This document shows positions 9,861 to 19,598 of a stretch of DNA of 64,000 nt, piece after piece. Numbering within the stretch: the stretch's first letter is position 1; each line of letters begins with the position of its first letter. The position numbers were made by a program, and so were the translations under genes. The notes under the pieces were generated by a model, which did not search any database, was not told the DNA's origin, and saw only the letters and a list, made by a program, of their open reading frames with translations. Source of the DNA: Lunularia cruciata (lineage: Eukaryota > Streptophyta > Marchantiopsida > Lunulariales > Lunulariaceae); contig OX419758.1 in NCBI GenBank assembly GCA_948567375.1, positions 41,049,001 through 41,113,000 of the forward strand. The letters are read 5' to 3'.

Positions 9861-10550
9861 TATAACACCGATTTGTGCATGTGTGTGGTATTGTGATATT
9901 TAGCTTGGTAGTACAAGTACTTAAGAGATATTATTTATATAGAGATAAAGGATGGTTCTATTTTAGTCATGGTTAGCTAAAGTAAGTCATAGCTAAGATA
10001 GAGGGGACTTTACTTTAGAGGAAGTAGAAAAGATGAGCACCACTATTTTGGATTTTAGTGTATTGACTTGCTATTATTCCTAGGTGTTTGGCTTTGAGGA
10101 AAGAGTTGAGAACTCTTGGGCCCGCAACCTTTTTTTTTGGATTCTTCTTTAGTCTAAGGATAGCCCATGCAAAGGAATCCTTGACTTAGTGGTTGGGTCA
10201 AGATAAGACCACATGCTTAGGGGAATATGCCCATGTGAATGGATATTCCTTTCTACTTTTTGACTTTACTTGACTTTTGGTCTAGTAACTTGAGTTACTA
10301 CAATAATTAGTAACTTTGGTACGTAACTATTTCACAAGTATATAAACAAGGGGTGAGGAGGTAATCATCATCTTTTCATTTGCAACTATCTCTCTCTCAT
10401 TGAATTCTCTAGTGAGCAATGTCTTGAGTCTTGGAGTGTTAACCTTGGAGGAGTATGATGGAGTTGAGGTTCCTTGCCTTCTTAGTCCATGGTGCGCTAC
10501 CATAATAGCCATCAGAGGTTCATCCTGAGTGAGAGACATGCCGGCTCACA
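9861..10550 (+). repeat. 5' LTR of the inner gypsy element
   Basis: It starts TATAACACC where its partner and the related solo LTR at 5644 have TGTAACACC, and ends GGCTCACA. A TATATAAA box lies at 10339-10346. It matches 17135-17812 closely apart from scattered substitutions and small indels, so insertion was much more recent than that of the outer element. Confidence 0.9.
10339..10346 (+). promoter_or_regulatory. TATA box in the inner gypsy 5' LTR
   Basis: TATATAAA lies about 480 bp into the LTR and is conserved at the same place in the 3' LTR (17601-17608) and the solo LTR at 4955-5644. It probably marks the U3/R transition. Confidence 0.55.
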
Positions 10551-10554
10551 TTTT

Positions 10555-10571
10555 TGGTTCCGTTGCCGGGA
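10555..10571 (+). other. Primer-binding site, tRNA-Asp type
   Basis: TGGTTCCGTTGCCGGGA lies 4 bp after the LTR. It matches the complement of the plant tRNA-Asp 3' end (TGGCGCCGTTGCCGGG) at 15 of the first 16 or so positions, differing mainly at the GC/TT pair. This would prime minus-strand synthesis. Confidence 0.75.
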
Positions 10572-11541
10572 CCTCTCTAGAAGGCAAGATAATGTTCCGC
10601 GTTCAATTCTACATTAGGCAGAAGGAGGCTATGAGAGCTCACTTGGAGAGAACATTAGGAGAGGAGAGGGCTAAACTTATGTTAGAGAACCAAGATCCAT
10701 TTGTATACCCTGTAGTTCATTATGATATCTTTGAGGTGATTTTGTACATCTTGTACACATGAGAGGAATTGGAGAGATTGTGTGAGGTGGATTGCAGATT
10801 TTGGGGATTAAGGTGATTTTGGGCAAAATCTCAAGTTTGAGATCTGGACTTGAAATTTCTACACATGATAGCTTGGGTTATTTTTCAGTTATCACACTTG
10901 AAATTATTGTGAGAGCTACTATGCACACTGGGCTAGAATATTTGAAAGTTGATAGGGTAAAGTGCTCTCGCAACTGCATGCTCTTTGGAAAATTGTACAG
11001 AGTCTGCAATTTCTTCAATTTTCAGTGAATTGTCCTGAAAATTTCCAAGAAAATTTAGTGCATTGTATCCTACCTACTGCTACAAAAATTAGAGAGAGAT
11101 CGTTTTTGCGCAAGGAGTTATGAGTTTTTGAAGTGAGGGGGGTGGTTTTGAGACCAAATCTGAAATATGTGTGTTGAATAGAAAGGTGTCTAGGCCAAAT
11201 GGCTCAATGAAAAGATCTGAAATTTTGCAAGGAGGGACGCCTCAGAGTGATCAAGTGTGAAAAATTTCAGAGGATTGTGACATATTGGTTGGGAGATTTG
11301 AGGAATGGTCAATTTTGCAGAGTGGAGATCTCATGAATGAGGAGTTTGAGATCAACAAAAAGCATGTTTGAGTGTTTAGATTCACTTTGGGAACATGGAG
11401 GGTCATCAAGAGTGGAAATTGAGATTATGAGGAATTTTGACATTGTGAGGAATGGTCAATTTTACAGAGTGGAGATCTCATGAATGAGGAGTTTGAGATC
11501 AACAAAAAGCATGTTTGAGTGTTTAGATTCACCTTGGGAAC
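10572..11541 (+). other. Leader of the inner gypsy element
   Basis: Sequence between the primer site and the first long frame. A short open frame follows the primer site (10529-10762), but no family was recognised. The right part is occupied by the 130-bp duplication at 11300-11576. Confidence 0.5.
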
Positions 11542-11576
11542 ATGGAGGGTCATCAAGAGTGGAAATTGAGATTATG
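11300..11576. repeat. 130-bp direct duplication, 147-bp offset
   Basis: Segments 11300-11429 and 11447-11576 differ at only two positions that I could find (G/A near 11318 and T/C near 11387). They are separated by 17 bp. The second copy supplies the start of the 11542-12015 frame. A very recent duplication. Confidence 0.9.
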
Positions 11577-12015
11577 CAAGGTTCTCCAAGGATCTGAGGT
11601 GATTGTAGGGGTGGATTTGAGGAAAAGAGAGTTTACAATAGAATTTGAAGAGAGTGTTGAGAGGATCCAAAAACCTACACCACTTGGAGGAAAGAGTGAG
11701 TCAAAGTGCTTTCTATGTGGAGAGAAGGAACATAAGGCAAGTTCATGTCCATTGACCTTTGAGAGCAAGAGATTGAGTGAAAGGAGAGGCTTACTTGACT
11801 TGGGTTTGCATGTTGGACCTTCTTCACCAAGATTGGGAGGGAGAAGATCTAAGACCAAGGAGTTGTGTGAGGTTTGTGGAGTTGAAGGACTTCCAAAAGG
11901 ACATGAGTGTAGTGGAATAAAATCACTTTTGGAGACTTTGGTGAAGGATCTTGGAGGGAGTCTTAGTACATCTACTAAAATACTACTACTTTCATCAGCT
12001 AGTTCTCAAGATTAG
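11542..12015 (+). CDS. Zinc-knuckle protein frame upstream of gag (inner gypsy)
   Basis: A 157-codon frame, ATG to TAG, in the leader of the inner element, about 230 bp before gag and in the same strand. Residues 55-70 contain CFLCGEKEHKASSC, an exact C-x2-C-x4-H-x4-C zinc knuckle. A second Cys-rich cluster follows (CEVCGVEGLPKGHEC). The remainder is basic and Ser/Leu rich. Such a knuckle usually sits in Gag and binds RNA, yet this element also has one in its proper gag. It may be a duplicated or captured nucleocapsid piece or an accessory gene. The start lies in the second copy of the 130-bp repeat, so the true start may differ. Confidence 0.5.
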   Translation: MEGHQEWKLRLCKVLQGSEVIVGVDLRKREFTIEFEESVERIQKPTPLGGKSESKCFLCGEKEHKASSCPLTFESKRLSERRGLLDLGLHVGPSSPRLGGRRSKTKELCEVCGVEGLPKGHECSGIKSLLETLVKDLGGSLSTSTKILLLSSASSQD

Positions 12016-12249
12016 TGATGGAGATAATCTTTCAACTTATGGATAAACTATCCATGAGGGTTCGATTAATATGCACTCTAGGATTTGATGTTGCTATAGA
12101 AATCTTGGAGCAACCTGAACCTTTTGTGTTCCCTAGGGTGGATTACTCTCAAATGGTGTTAGTCATGTATATACTCTATTAGTTATAGAGTGAGAGAAAA
12201 GAAAAGAGAAAAAAAAATTGAAAGAAGAGAAAGATAGTGAGAGGTTAAG

Positions 12250-13513
12250 ATGGGGAAACTTCCGGTTTTCTTTAGCAAAGATGGAGAAGATGTGGAGGCC
12301 TATGTGAGAGACTTCAAGAGAGCTTGCATAGGAAACAATGAGAGGAGGAAGAATGAGTGGGCCTTATTATTACCAGATTTCTTTGAAAATGCATCACTTA
12401 CATGGTATGAGTCAGAATACTAAAAGAGAGAGAGGAGAGATGGGGAAGAGGAGTCTTGGGAGACTTTGACTTCAACACTCATTGATAAATTTCTTCCTAA
12501 TGAGAGTTATGAGAGATTGATGAGTGAGGTTACATTTCTCAAGCAAGGAGATGGAGAGAAAGTGAGACAGTGAGAAAGTCTATGTGGAAAGAGTGAAAAA
12601 GTTAGAGTCCAGATTTTGCATTGTGTTGAGGAAGGGTGGGGATGATGTGGAGACTACAATGATTGGCATAGGGGCCATGCTCACCAATAATTTTGTAGGA
12701 GGTTTGGGACCACAAGTTAGAAGCAAGGTGAGATATGAGAAACCTTCTTCCAAGGTTGAAGCTATCAAGATTGCAATTTGTATGGAGGAGAGTTTGGAAG
12801 GGGATGAGAGTGATTTGGTGGTGAAGGAGGTTGTGCATCCTCCTCAAGGCTACAAGTATGGTGGAACTTCTGATACTTTGGTGACAAGGGTTGCACCACA
12901 AGTAGTAGTTGCTCCAATTCTTGCACCTCCACCAAAAGATCCACTCCAAACCATCATAGAACAACTTGCGGATCTCAAGATCAATGTGGTGCAACTATGG
13001 GAGAAGAGAGAGGTGGATCAGAATGTAGGGAGAGGGCCTAGGAGTTATGGAAACTATCCATATAGAGGAGGCCAACCAGCTAAAAATTTCAATGATAGAA
13101 ATTGTTTTGGTTGTGGAGGAAGAGGCCATATCCAAAGGAATTGCCCAAATTCCACTTACCATGGAGGAAGGGGTTATGAGGGAGCCAATAGAGAGAAAGA
13201 GGGAGGAAGTGAAACCCAAGTGGCTCCTAATCCCAAAAAAGGTAAGGGGATAGCATCCATAGATGTGGTTGAGAGAAAGTATGAGAAGGAAGAGTGCTCA
13301 AACTCCAAGGGTCTTAATTTGGAGCTTTTGGCACAAGAGAAGAAGAGAGCTCATTTTGCAGAGGATGTTCACTCTTCTCAAGGATTTACTTCAAGCAAGG
13401 ATACTCATATGTCTACTAGGAGCACTCGCACCTCAACACCATCAACAACAAAGACTTCAAGGAAGAAGTTGGGGATGGAGGACTTCTTGATCTCAAAGCA
13501 ACAATGGAACTAG
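12250..13513 (+). pseudogene. Gag of the inner gypsy element, with one stop and one frameshift
   Basis: Gag starts ATG-GGG-AAA at 12250 and shows a Retrotrans_gag-like region (LPDFFENASLTWYESEY, then TLIDKFLPNESYERLMSEV). A TAA at about 12421 and an indel near 12570-12584 interrupt it. From 12584 to 13513 a long frame continues, with a zinc knuckle NCFGCGGRGHIQRNCP (about 13100-13145), a basic Gly-rich flank and a Ser/Thr-rich tail. It ends in TAG at 13511-13513, directly followed in the same frame by pol. Gag packages element RNA; this copy probably could not supply it alone. Confidence 0.75.
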
Positions 13514-16500
13514 AATGTGTTGGAGGATGTTGGTAGTCACAAGGCTAACATCACAGTGGGTCAATTAATTGCTTTGAACCTTACCTTGAGAAAGGAGCTT
13601 AGAGGTGGTTTGAGTTCTACAAGGAGCAAGAAGAAGAAGAAGGCAAAAGTTCCAATATCAATGGGGGTGGTGGATGCCAAGCCAACACCATGGGAGGCTT
13701 GTGAATATGCCTCCAAGATTCATGTGAGAGTGAATGGTCACAACATCAAGGATGCATTGGTTGATGGAGGATCAGCAGTAAATGCCATGTCAGAAAGGTT
13801 GATGAAAAAGTTGGGTATGATACACTCAAGACCTTCAACATTTGTGGTGAGCATGGCAAACAAGCAACAAGTTCAACCAGTAGCGGTGATGGATAAAGTG
13901 GTAGTTTCAGTTATGGGAGTTCAAAATCTCATGACTTTCCAAGTCTTGAAGGATTCAAGCTATGACTTACTTCTTGGGAGGCCATGGTTGAGAGCAGCAC
14001 GCACAACTAATCGATGGCACAAAGGGTACTTGAGGATTGGGCCATCAAACTATAGGGTCACAATTCTTGTGACTAACACCACCAACACTTCACATTCAGA
14101 TACACCATCTTCTGATTATTGGGAATCAGATTCTGAAGAAGGAGCTTCAGGTGTGGACACAAGCATGGAAGAGGAGACTTCCACGGAGGAGGATGAATCT
14201 GGATCTGATTCAGATTTGTATCCTTTGTGTGCTATGGATTTTGCACCTAAGCCAGAGGTTTTGAAGGACCCAAATAAATCACCATTGACACTTGAGGAGG
14301 TAGAGAGAAGGTTATCTACCCTCAAGTATGGCCCAAATGTTACCAAGGAGGAGAAGGTGAGATTTGAGGAGATTTTCCACAAGTTCATCCATGTGTTTGC
14401 TTTTAGTTACAAGGATTTGAAGGAAGTCACCTTGGAGGAGCACAAGATAGAGGTGGAGTCACATGCAAGACCAATCCGCCAAAAGCAACGTCGCATTAGC
14501 CCACCAATATCTTTGGTTGTGAAGAAGGAGATTGATAAGCTCAAGGAGGCTGGATTTATCTTTGAGGTGGATAATTCAGAATGGGTGTCTCCAATTGTCA
14601 TTGTGAAGAAAAAGAATGGCAAGCTTTGGGTATGTGTGGATTACAAGAAGCTCAATGCTGTTACCAAGAAGGACTACTACCCATTGCCATTCATTGGTGA
14701 GATCTTGGAGGAGGTTGCAGGTCATGAGAGGTACAATTTTGGAGATGGTTATAGTGGATATAACCAAATCAAGATTGCACCAGAGCATCAACAACTCACC
14801 ACATTCACCACACCTTGGGGAACTTACGCTTTCAAGGTCATGCCTTTTGGGCTTTGCAATGCTCCAGCCACATTCCAACGGTTCATGAACAAGGTATTTG
14901 AACCTTTCATTGGGAAATTTGTGAGAGATTTCATTGATGACTTTTGTGTCTATGGGAGCAAGGAGGAGCACTTTGAGCACCTAATCAAAGTCTTGCAACG
15001 GTTGGATGAGGCAAATGCATCACTCAACCCAGAGAAGTGCATTTTTGGATGTGAAGAAGGTCTACTTTTGGAGCATATCATCTCCAAGGATGGAATAGCA
15101 ATTGATCCTGAGAAGGTGAGGAAAATCTCAGACCTTCCATTCCCTTCAAGCTTGACAAAGTTACACCAATTCTTGGGGATGGTTGGGTACTATAGGAGGT
15201 TCATCTTCTCATTTTCCAACAAGGCTTATGCATTGACCATCTACATGAAGAAGGATGTAGATTACATGGTGATTTTGGAAGACAAGGAGGCTCTCAAAGC
15301 TTTTAAGGAGCTCAAGCAATCCCTTGTTGTAGCTCCAATTCTTGCTAAACCTGATTGGAGTAAACCTTTCATCCTCTACACTGATGCTTCTAATGTAGCT
15401 ATAGTATGCACTCTTAGTCAATTAGACCAAGATGGGCATGATCATCCAATAGCTTATGCTAGTAGGCAGATGGTTTCAGCAGAGAAGAACTACTCTGTCA
15501 CGGAGAGAGAAGGGTTGGCGGTGATCTTTGGTCTCAAGAAGTTTAGACACTACTTGATTGGAGGGAAAGCCACCATTTTCATGGATCACAAGGCTTTGAA
15601 GTACATCTTCAACAAGCCTAATGTTGAAGAGAGACTAGCAAGGTGGATGATACTCTTGTCTGAGTATGACTACACCATTGAAGATAGGCCAGGAAAGAAA
15701 CATGCAAATGCTGATTTATTATCTAGAGCCTATGATCATGATGGAGATGAGCTAGTGGATGATTCCTTCCCGGATGAGGAGCTCATGACAATCTCAGTCA
15801 CTCAAGAGGTTCCAATGGAGTACAAGGAGATTGTGGATTTTGTGACAAAAGGTAACTATCCAAAAGGGATGCATGCTAGGGAGAGGAAGGCCCTTGCAGC
15901 AAGATCTAGACCTTACACAATGGTGGAGGATATTCTTTTTCACCAAGGAGCAGATGGTCTACTTCAAAGAGCAGTGGGTAAGGAAGAGTCTATCCTACTC
16001 ATAAAGGAGTTTCATGAAGGTTTAGTATGTGGAGGACACTTTGCAGGAAAGGTGACTGCTTTCAGGATTCTAGATGCAGGTTACCATTGGAGAGGGATTT
16101 TCAAGGATTGTCTTGATTATTGCAAAACTTGTCATGTTTGTCAAGCTTTTGCTAGAAAGTCTACATCCACTCCACCACTTAGATCAATTCCATTGCTAGG
16201 ACCTTTTGAGAAGTGGGGAATTGATTTTGTAGGTCCTCTCAATAGAACCCCAAGGAACAATCGGTACATTGTAGTAGTTACTGATTACCTTACCAAGTGG
16301 GTTGAGGCTAGACCATTGAGGGACAAGAATGAAGATGAAGTGGGTAGATTTCTTTATGAACGCATTATCACTAGGTTTGGATGCCCTTTGGAGTTGGTTT
16401 CTGATAGAGGAGGAGAGTTTACAGGAAGCATTACTACAGCCATGCTACGACATTTCTCTATCACACATAGAGTAACTACATCCTATAAGCCAAATTCCAA

Positions 16501-17086
16501 TGGCTTGGCAGAGAGAACCAATCAGACCTTGTGCATGATGTTGGCCAAAGATGCAGAAATGGAGGGGGCTAAACATCATTGGGACAAGAGGATTCATGCA
16601 GTTTTGTGGGAGTATAGGACAACCATGAAAACTTCCACTGGATATTCTCCATTTCAATTGGTGTATGGTATTGAGTCTACCTTACCTATTCACTTTGATC
16701 TTCCTACATTCCAAAGCATTCATAGGAGATTGAAGAAAGCACAAGGAGGTGATGCAGAGAAGTCAAGGAAGGATCAACTCATGGAGTTGGAAGAGGCAAG
16801 AGCAGTTGCTATGGTTCGAGTGGAGCAAGCCCAAAGGAAACAAAAGGAGAGCTATGATAAGAGGCAAGACAAGAAGAAGGTGGAGACTTTCAAAGAAGGT
16901 GATTGGGTAATGTTGTTTGATTCCATTCGATTCAAGAGAGTGCAAAAGAAGTTTTTGCCTAAGTACTTTGGACCTTTCATAGTGGAGAAGGTGTGGGGAA
17001 ATTACACCTATGATCTCAAGGAGTTGGGAGGAAGATACTTTGATAGGATTAACCATGATAAGTTGAAGATGTACCATAGAAGGTAG
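13514..17086 (+). CDS. Pol polyprotein of the inner gypsy element (protease, RT, RNase H, integrase)
   Basis: About 1,190 codons without a stop. Domains in order: aspartic protease with DGGSAVN (about residue 85) and LLLGRPWL (about residue 150); reverse transcriptase with the LPFIGEIL and GDGYSGYNQI blocks, MPFGLCNAPATFQ and FIDD at the YxDD site; RNase H with LYTDAS, TEREGLA and FMDHKALK; integrase with a zinc module (HEGLVCGGHFAG ... CKTCHVC), a catalytic core (GIDFVGPL, VSDRGGEF, NGLAERTN) and a C-terminal beta-barrel (GDWVMLFDS ... KYFGPFIVEKV). There is no chromodomain. It shares the gag frame and is separated by one TAG. FIDD for YIDD/YVDD is a mild departure. Good preservation suggests recent activity. 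Confidence 0.92.
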   Translation, partial: NVLEDVGSHKANITVGQLIALNLTLRKELRGGLSSTRSKKKKKAKVPISMGVVDAKPTPWEACEYASKIHVRVNGHNIKDALVDGGSAVNAMSERLMKKLGMIHSRPSTFVVSMANKQQVQPVAVMDKVVVSVMGVQNLMTFQVLKDSSYDLLLGRPWLRAARTTNRWHKGYLRIGPSNYRVTILVTNTTNTSHSDTPSSDYWESDSEEGASGVDTSMEEETSTEEDESGSDSDLYPLCAMDFAPKPEVLKDPNKSPLTLEEVERRLSTLKYGPNVTKEEKVRFEEIFHKFIHVFAFSYKDLKEVTLEEHKIEVESHARPIRQKQRRISPPISLVVKKEIDKLKEAGFIFEVDNSEWVSPIVIVKKKNGKLWVCVDYKKLNAVTKKDYYPLPFIGEILEEVAGHERYNFGDGYSGYNQIKIAPEHQQLTTFTTPWGTYAFKVMPFGLCNAPATFQRFMNKVFEPFIGKFVRDFIDDFCVYGSKEEHFEHLIKVLQRLDEANASLNPEKCIFGCEEGLLLEHIISKDGIAIDPEKVRKISDLPFPSSLTKLHQFLGMVGYYRRFIFSFSNKAYALTIYMKKDVDYMVILEDKEALKAFKELKQSLVVAPILAKPDWSKPFILYTDASNVAIVCTLSQLDQDGHDHPIAYASRQMVSAEKNYSVTEREGLAVIFGLKKFRHYLIGGKATIFMDHKALKYIFNKPNVEERLARWMILLSEYDYTIEDRPGKKHANADLLSRAYDHDGDELVDDSFPDEELMTISVTQEVPMEYKEIVDFVTKGNYPKGMHARERKALAARSRPYTMVEDILFHQGADGLLQRAVGKEESILLIKEFHEGLVCGGHFAGKVTAFRILDAGYHWRGIFKDCLDYCKTCHVCQAFARKSTSTPPLRSIPLLGPFEKWGIDFVGPLNRTPRNNRYIVVVTDYLTKWVEARPLRDKNEDEVGRFLYERIITRFGCPLELVSDRGGEFTGSITTAMLRHFSITHRVTTSYKPNSNGLAERTNQTLCMMLAKDAEMEGAKHHWDKRIHAVLWEYRTTMKTSTGYSPFQLVYGIESTLPIHFDLPTFQSIHRRLKKAQGGDAEKSRKDQLMELEEARAVAMVRVEQAQRKQKESYDKRQDKKKVETFKEGDWVMLFDSIRFKRVQKKFLPKYFGPFIVEKVWGNYTYDLKELGGRYFDRINHDKLKMYHRR

Positions 17087-17121
17087 AGAGACCTTCACTT
17101 TGAGGACAAAGTGAAAACTTA

Positions 17122-17134
17122 GTCCGGGGGTAAA
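17122..17134 (+). other. Polypurine tract of the inner gypsy element
   Basis: CCGGGGGTAAA immediately precedes the TG of the 3' LTR at 17135, in the position of the plus-strand primer. Confidence 0.6.
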
Positions 17135-17812
17135 TGTAACACCCATTTGTGCATGTGTGTGGTATTGTGATATTTAGCTTGGTATTACAAGTACTTAAGA
17201 GATATTATTTATATAGAGATAAAGGATGGTTCTATATTAGTCATGGTTAGCTAAAGTTAGTCATAGCTAAGATAGACGGGACCTTACTTTAGAGGAAGTA
17301 GAAAAGATGAGCACCACTATTTTGGATTTTAGTGTGTTGACTTGGTATTATTCCTAGGTGTTTGCTTTGGGGAAAGAGTTGAGAACTCTTGGGCCCGCAA
17401 GCCTTTTTGTTTTGGATTCTTCTTTAGTCCAAGGATAGCCCATGTGAAGGAATCCTTGCTTTAGTGGTTGGGTCAAGATAAGGGGAATATGCCCATGTGA
17501 ATGGATATTCCTTTCTACTTTTTGACTTTACTTGACTTTTAGTCTAGTAACTTGAGTTACTATGGTAATTAGTAACTTTGGTATGTAACTATTTCACAAG
17601 TATATAAACAAGGGGTGAGGAGGTACTCATCATCCTTTCATTTGCAACTATCTCTCTCTCATTGAGTTCTCTAGTGAACAATGTCTTGAGTCTTGGAGTG
17701 TTAGCCTTGGAGTAGTATGATGGAGTTGGGGTTCCTTGCCTTCTTAGTCCATGGTGCGCTACCATAATAGCCATCAGAGGTTCATCCTGAGTGAGAGACA
17801 GGCTGGCTCATA
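17135..17812 (+). repeat. 3' LTR of the inner gypsy element
   Basis: Begins TGTAACACCC, ends GGCTCATA (CACA in relatives), with TATATAAA at 17601-17608. It pairs with 9861-10550. Compared with the 5' copy it lacks a few short stretches, such as part of the segment near 17480. Confidence 0.9.
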
Positions 17813-19598
17813 GTACGTCTTCCACTCCTACTATAGTTACAGAGGTTACTTGGGAGCCAGATCTTGGACCCAAGCTTACTGGAGAGGGAAGAGGGTTTGG
17901 AGGTTCTTGAGGAGTCACACGAGTTGTTTTGCCTTCAGTATGACGGATTTGGGTGCTCTAAAGGGACATGGTATACAGATTGAGTTGACTAGCGACACAC
18001 CAATTTTTCGACGTCCTTACCGATATAGTGATATGGAGAGGACATTGATTCAAAGCCGGAGTAGTGACCTTTTTGAGGCTGGTTTGGTGGAGATTTCACA
18101 TGGAGAGTATACATCAGCAAAAGTGATGCCAACCAAGAAGGATATGCATGGCAACTATGTAGATAGGCGGATGTGTGGAGATTACCGTCCTATCAACCGT
18201 CAGACCAGGGCTGATTGGTATGCCATGCCTACACCGGAGGAGATTTTTGATGCGATTGGGCATGCAAAGATCTTCAGTACTTTAGATCTTTGAGCAGGAT
18301 ATCATCAGTTGCTGATAAGGGAGGAGGATAAGTCCAAGACAACATTTTGGGCTATTGATCCTCATAGTAAGGATGTGTTATATCAGTGGAGGTTCTTACT
18401 ATTTGGGTTAAAGAACGCTCCTACTGAGTTCTAGAGGGTCATGGATAGGATCCTAGTTGGATTGGATTTTGCTCGGTGCTATATTGATGACATTTTGGTT
18501 TATAGCACTACTGTGGAGGAGCATGAGAGACAGTTGTTGGAGGTGTTTGAGAGGTTGAGATTTCATGGACTCAAATTACATCCTGGGAAGTGTAGGTTCT
18601 TCCACAAGTAGATTGAGTATTTGGGTCACACTATCTATCTCGGAGGACTTGGTGTTCAGTAGACCAAGGTGGATGCTATTGCACGTATTCCTTGGCCCAC
18701 GGATGTGAGCAGAGTGTGAGCATTCCTTGGGTTGGCAAACTTCTATTGCCGCTATGTTAGAGGATTTAGTGCCATTGCCAAAGCCTTGACAAAGCTGACC
18801 AAGCTTACACAGGATTGGTGCTGGGGAGATGAGCAGGAGAGAGCTTTTGTAGAGCTTAAGGAGAGGTTGACATCTGCTCCTATTTTGAAGAGACCAATCA
18901 GGGGACGACCATTTCAGGTTCATACTGATTGGAGTATGTTGGGGCTTGGAGCGGTGCTCACCCAACATGATGATGAGGAGAAGGAGTTTGTGGTGGCCTA
19001 TGCTAGTCGCTCCAACAATTCAGCGGAAGCAAAGTATAGTTCATATGAGGGAGCAGTTTGGGCAGTAGCACATTTCCGATGTTACCTATTTGGTAACTCC
19101 TTCACTCTCATCACTGATCATCAGCCATTGAAGTGGTTGATGGAGTCCGACAAGCTTTCAGGGAAGCTTGCAAGATGGGCTCTGATTTTACAGGAATATG
19201 ATTTCACGGTTGTTCATAGACCTAGAGTGGTGAACCATGATGCAGATGGGTTGAGTAGAAACCCATATCCCAGCCAACAGGATCAGACCGGAGCACGTTG
19301 GCATGGCGAGACAGATGAGGAGATGGTGCCAGGTTGGCATGCATTGGCCTTTCTATGTATATTTTTAGAGGCTTTGGTGGTATCTCTCTTAGCACATACA
19401 GGAGGAGTTATTGAGGTTACAGATCTAGAGAGTGAAGATATTGGGACAATTCAGCGAGACATTCATGATGATGTCTTAGTGATGGCCAATCTTTGCATTG
19501 GTGTTGTGGGTGGCACAATTGGGGCCAAGGAGAGAGATTGTGTTCTTCAGCGAGCCAGATGGTTTAGACTGGAGTGCATACACTTTTTGTGTGTATGA
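17813..19598 (+). pseudogene. Outer gypsy element: reverse transcriptase and RNase H
   Basis: The frame continues from the interrupted outer polyprotein. RT motifs are RRPYRYSD, VMPTKKDMHGNY, CGDYRPIN, STLDL-stop-AGYHQL, FGLKNAPTEF-stop-RVMD, and an intact catalytic RCYIDDILVYS (about 18475-18510). RNase H follows: QVHTDWSMLGLGAVL, EAKYSSYEGA and LITDHQPLKWLM, then HDADGLSRNP at about 19250. All of this lies in one frame, broken by TGA 18291, TAG 18432, TAG 18609, TAG 18660 and TGA 18717. Each is one C-to-T change from the expected Gln (CAG) or Arg (CGA). A frame-open tail without known motifs runs to 19598. Confidence 0.88.

Larger units (their letters stand above)
9861..17812 (+). mobile_element. 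Nearly complete Ty3/gypsy element nested in the outer element
   Basis: Two very similar LTRs (690 and 678 bp) flank a tRNA-Asp-type primer site, an upstream zinc-knuckle frame (11542-12015), gag (12250-13513), an uninterrupted 1,191-codon pol frame (13514-17086) and a polypurine tract. There is no chromodomain. The DGGSAVN protease motif, the RT block GDGYSGYNQI and the tRNA-Asp-type primer site point towards the plant non-chromovirus (Tat/Athila-like) branch, which I infer without phylogeny. It inserted into the outer element right after motif X of the DNMT. No exact target duplication is visible (TGACC before, GTACG after). Confidence 0.9.

Noticed and set aside
9856-17817. Target-site duplication for the inner gypsy element
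   Set aside because: The 5-bp flanks TGACC and GTACG do not match; shifting the ends by one or two bases did not help.
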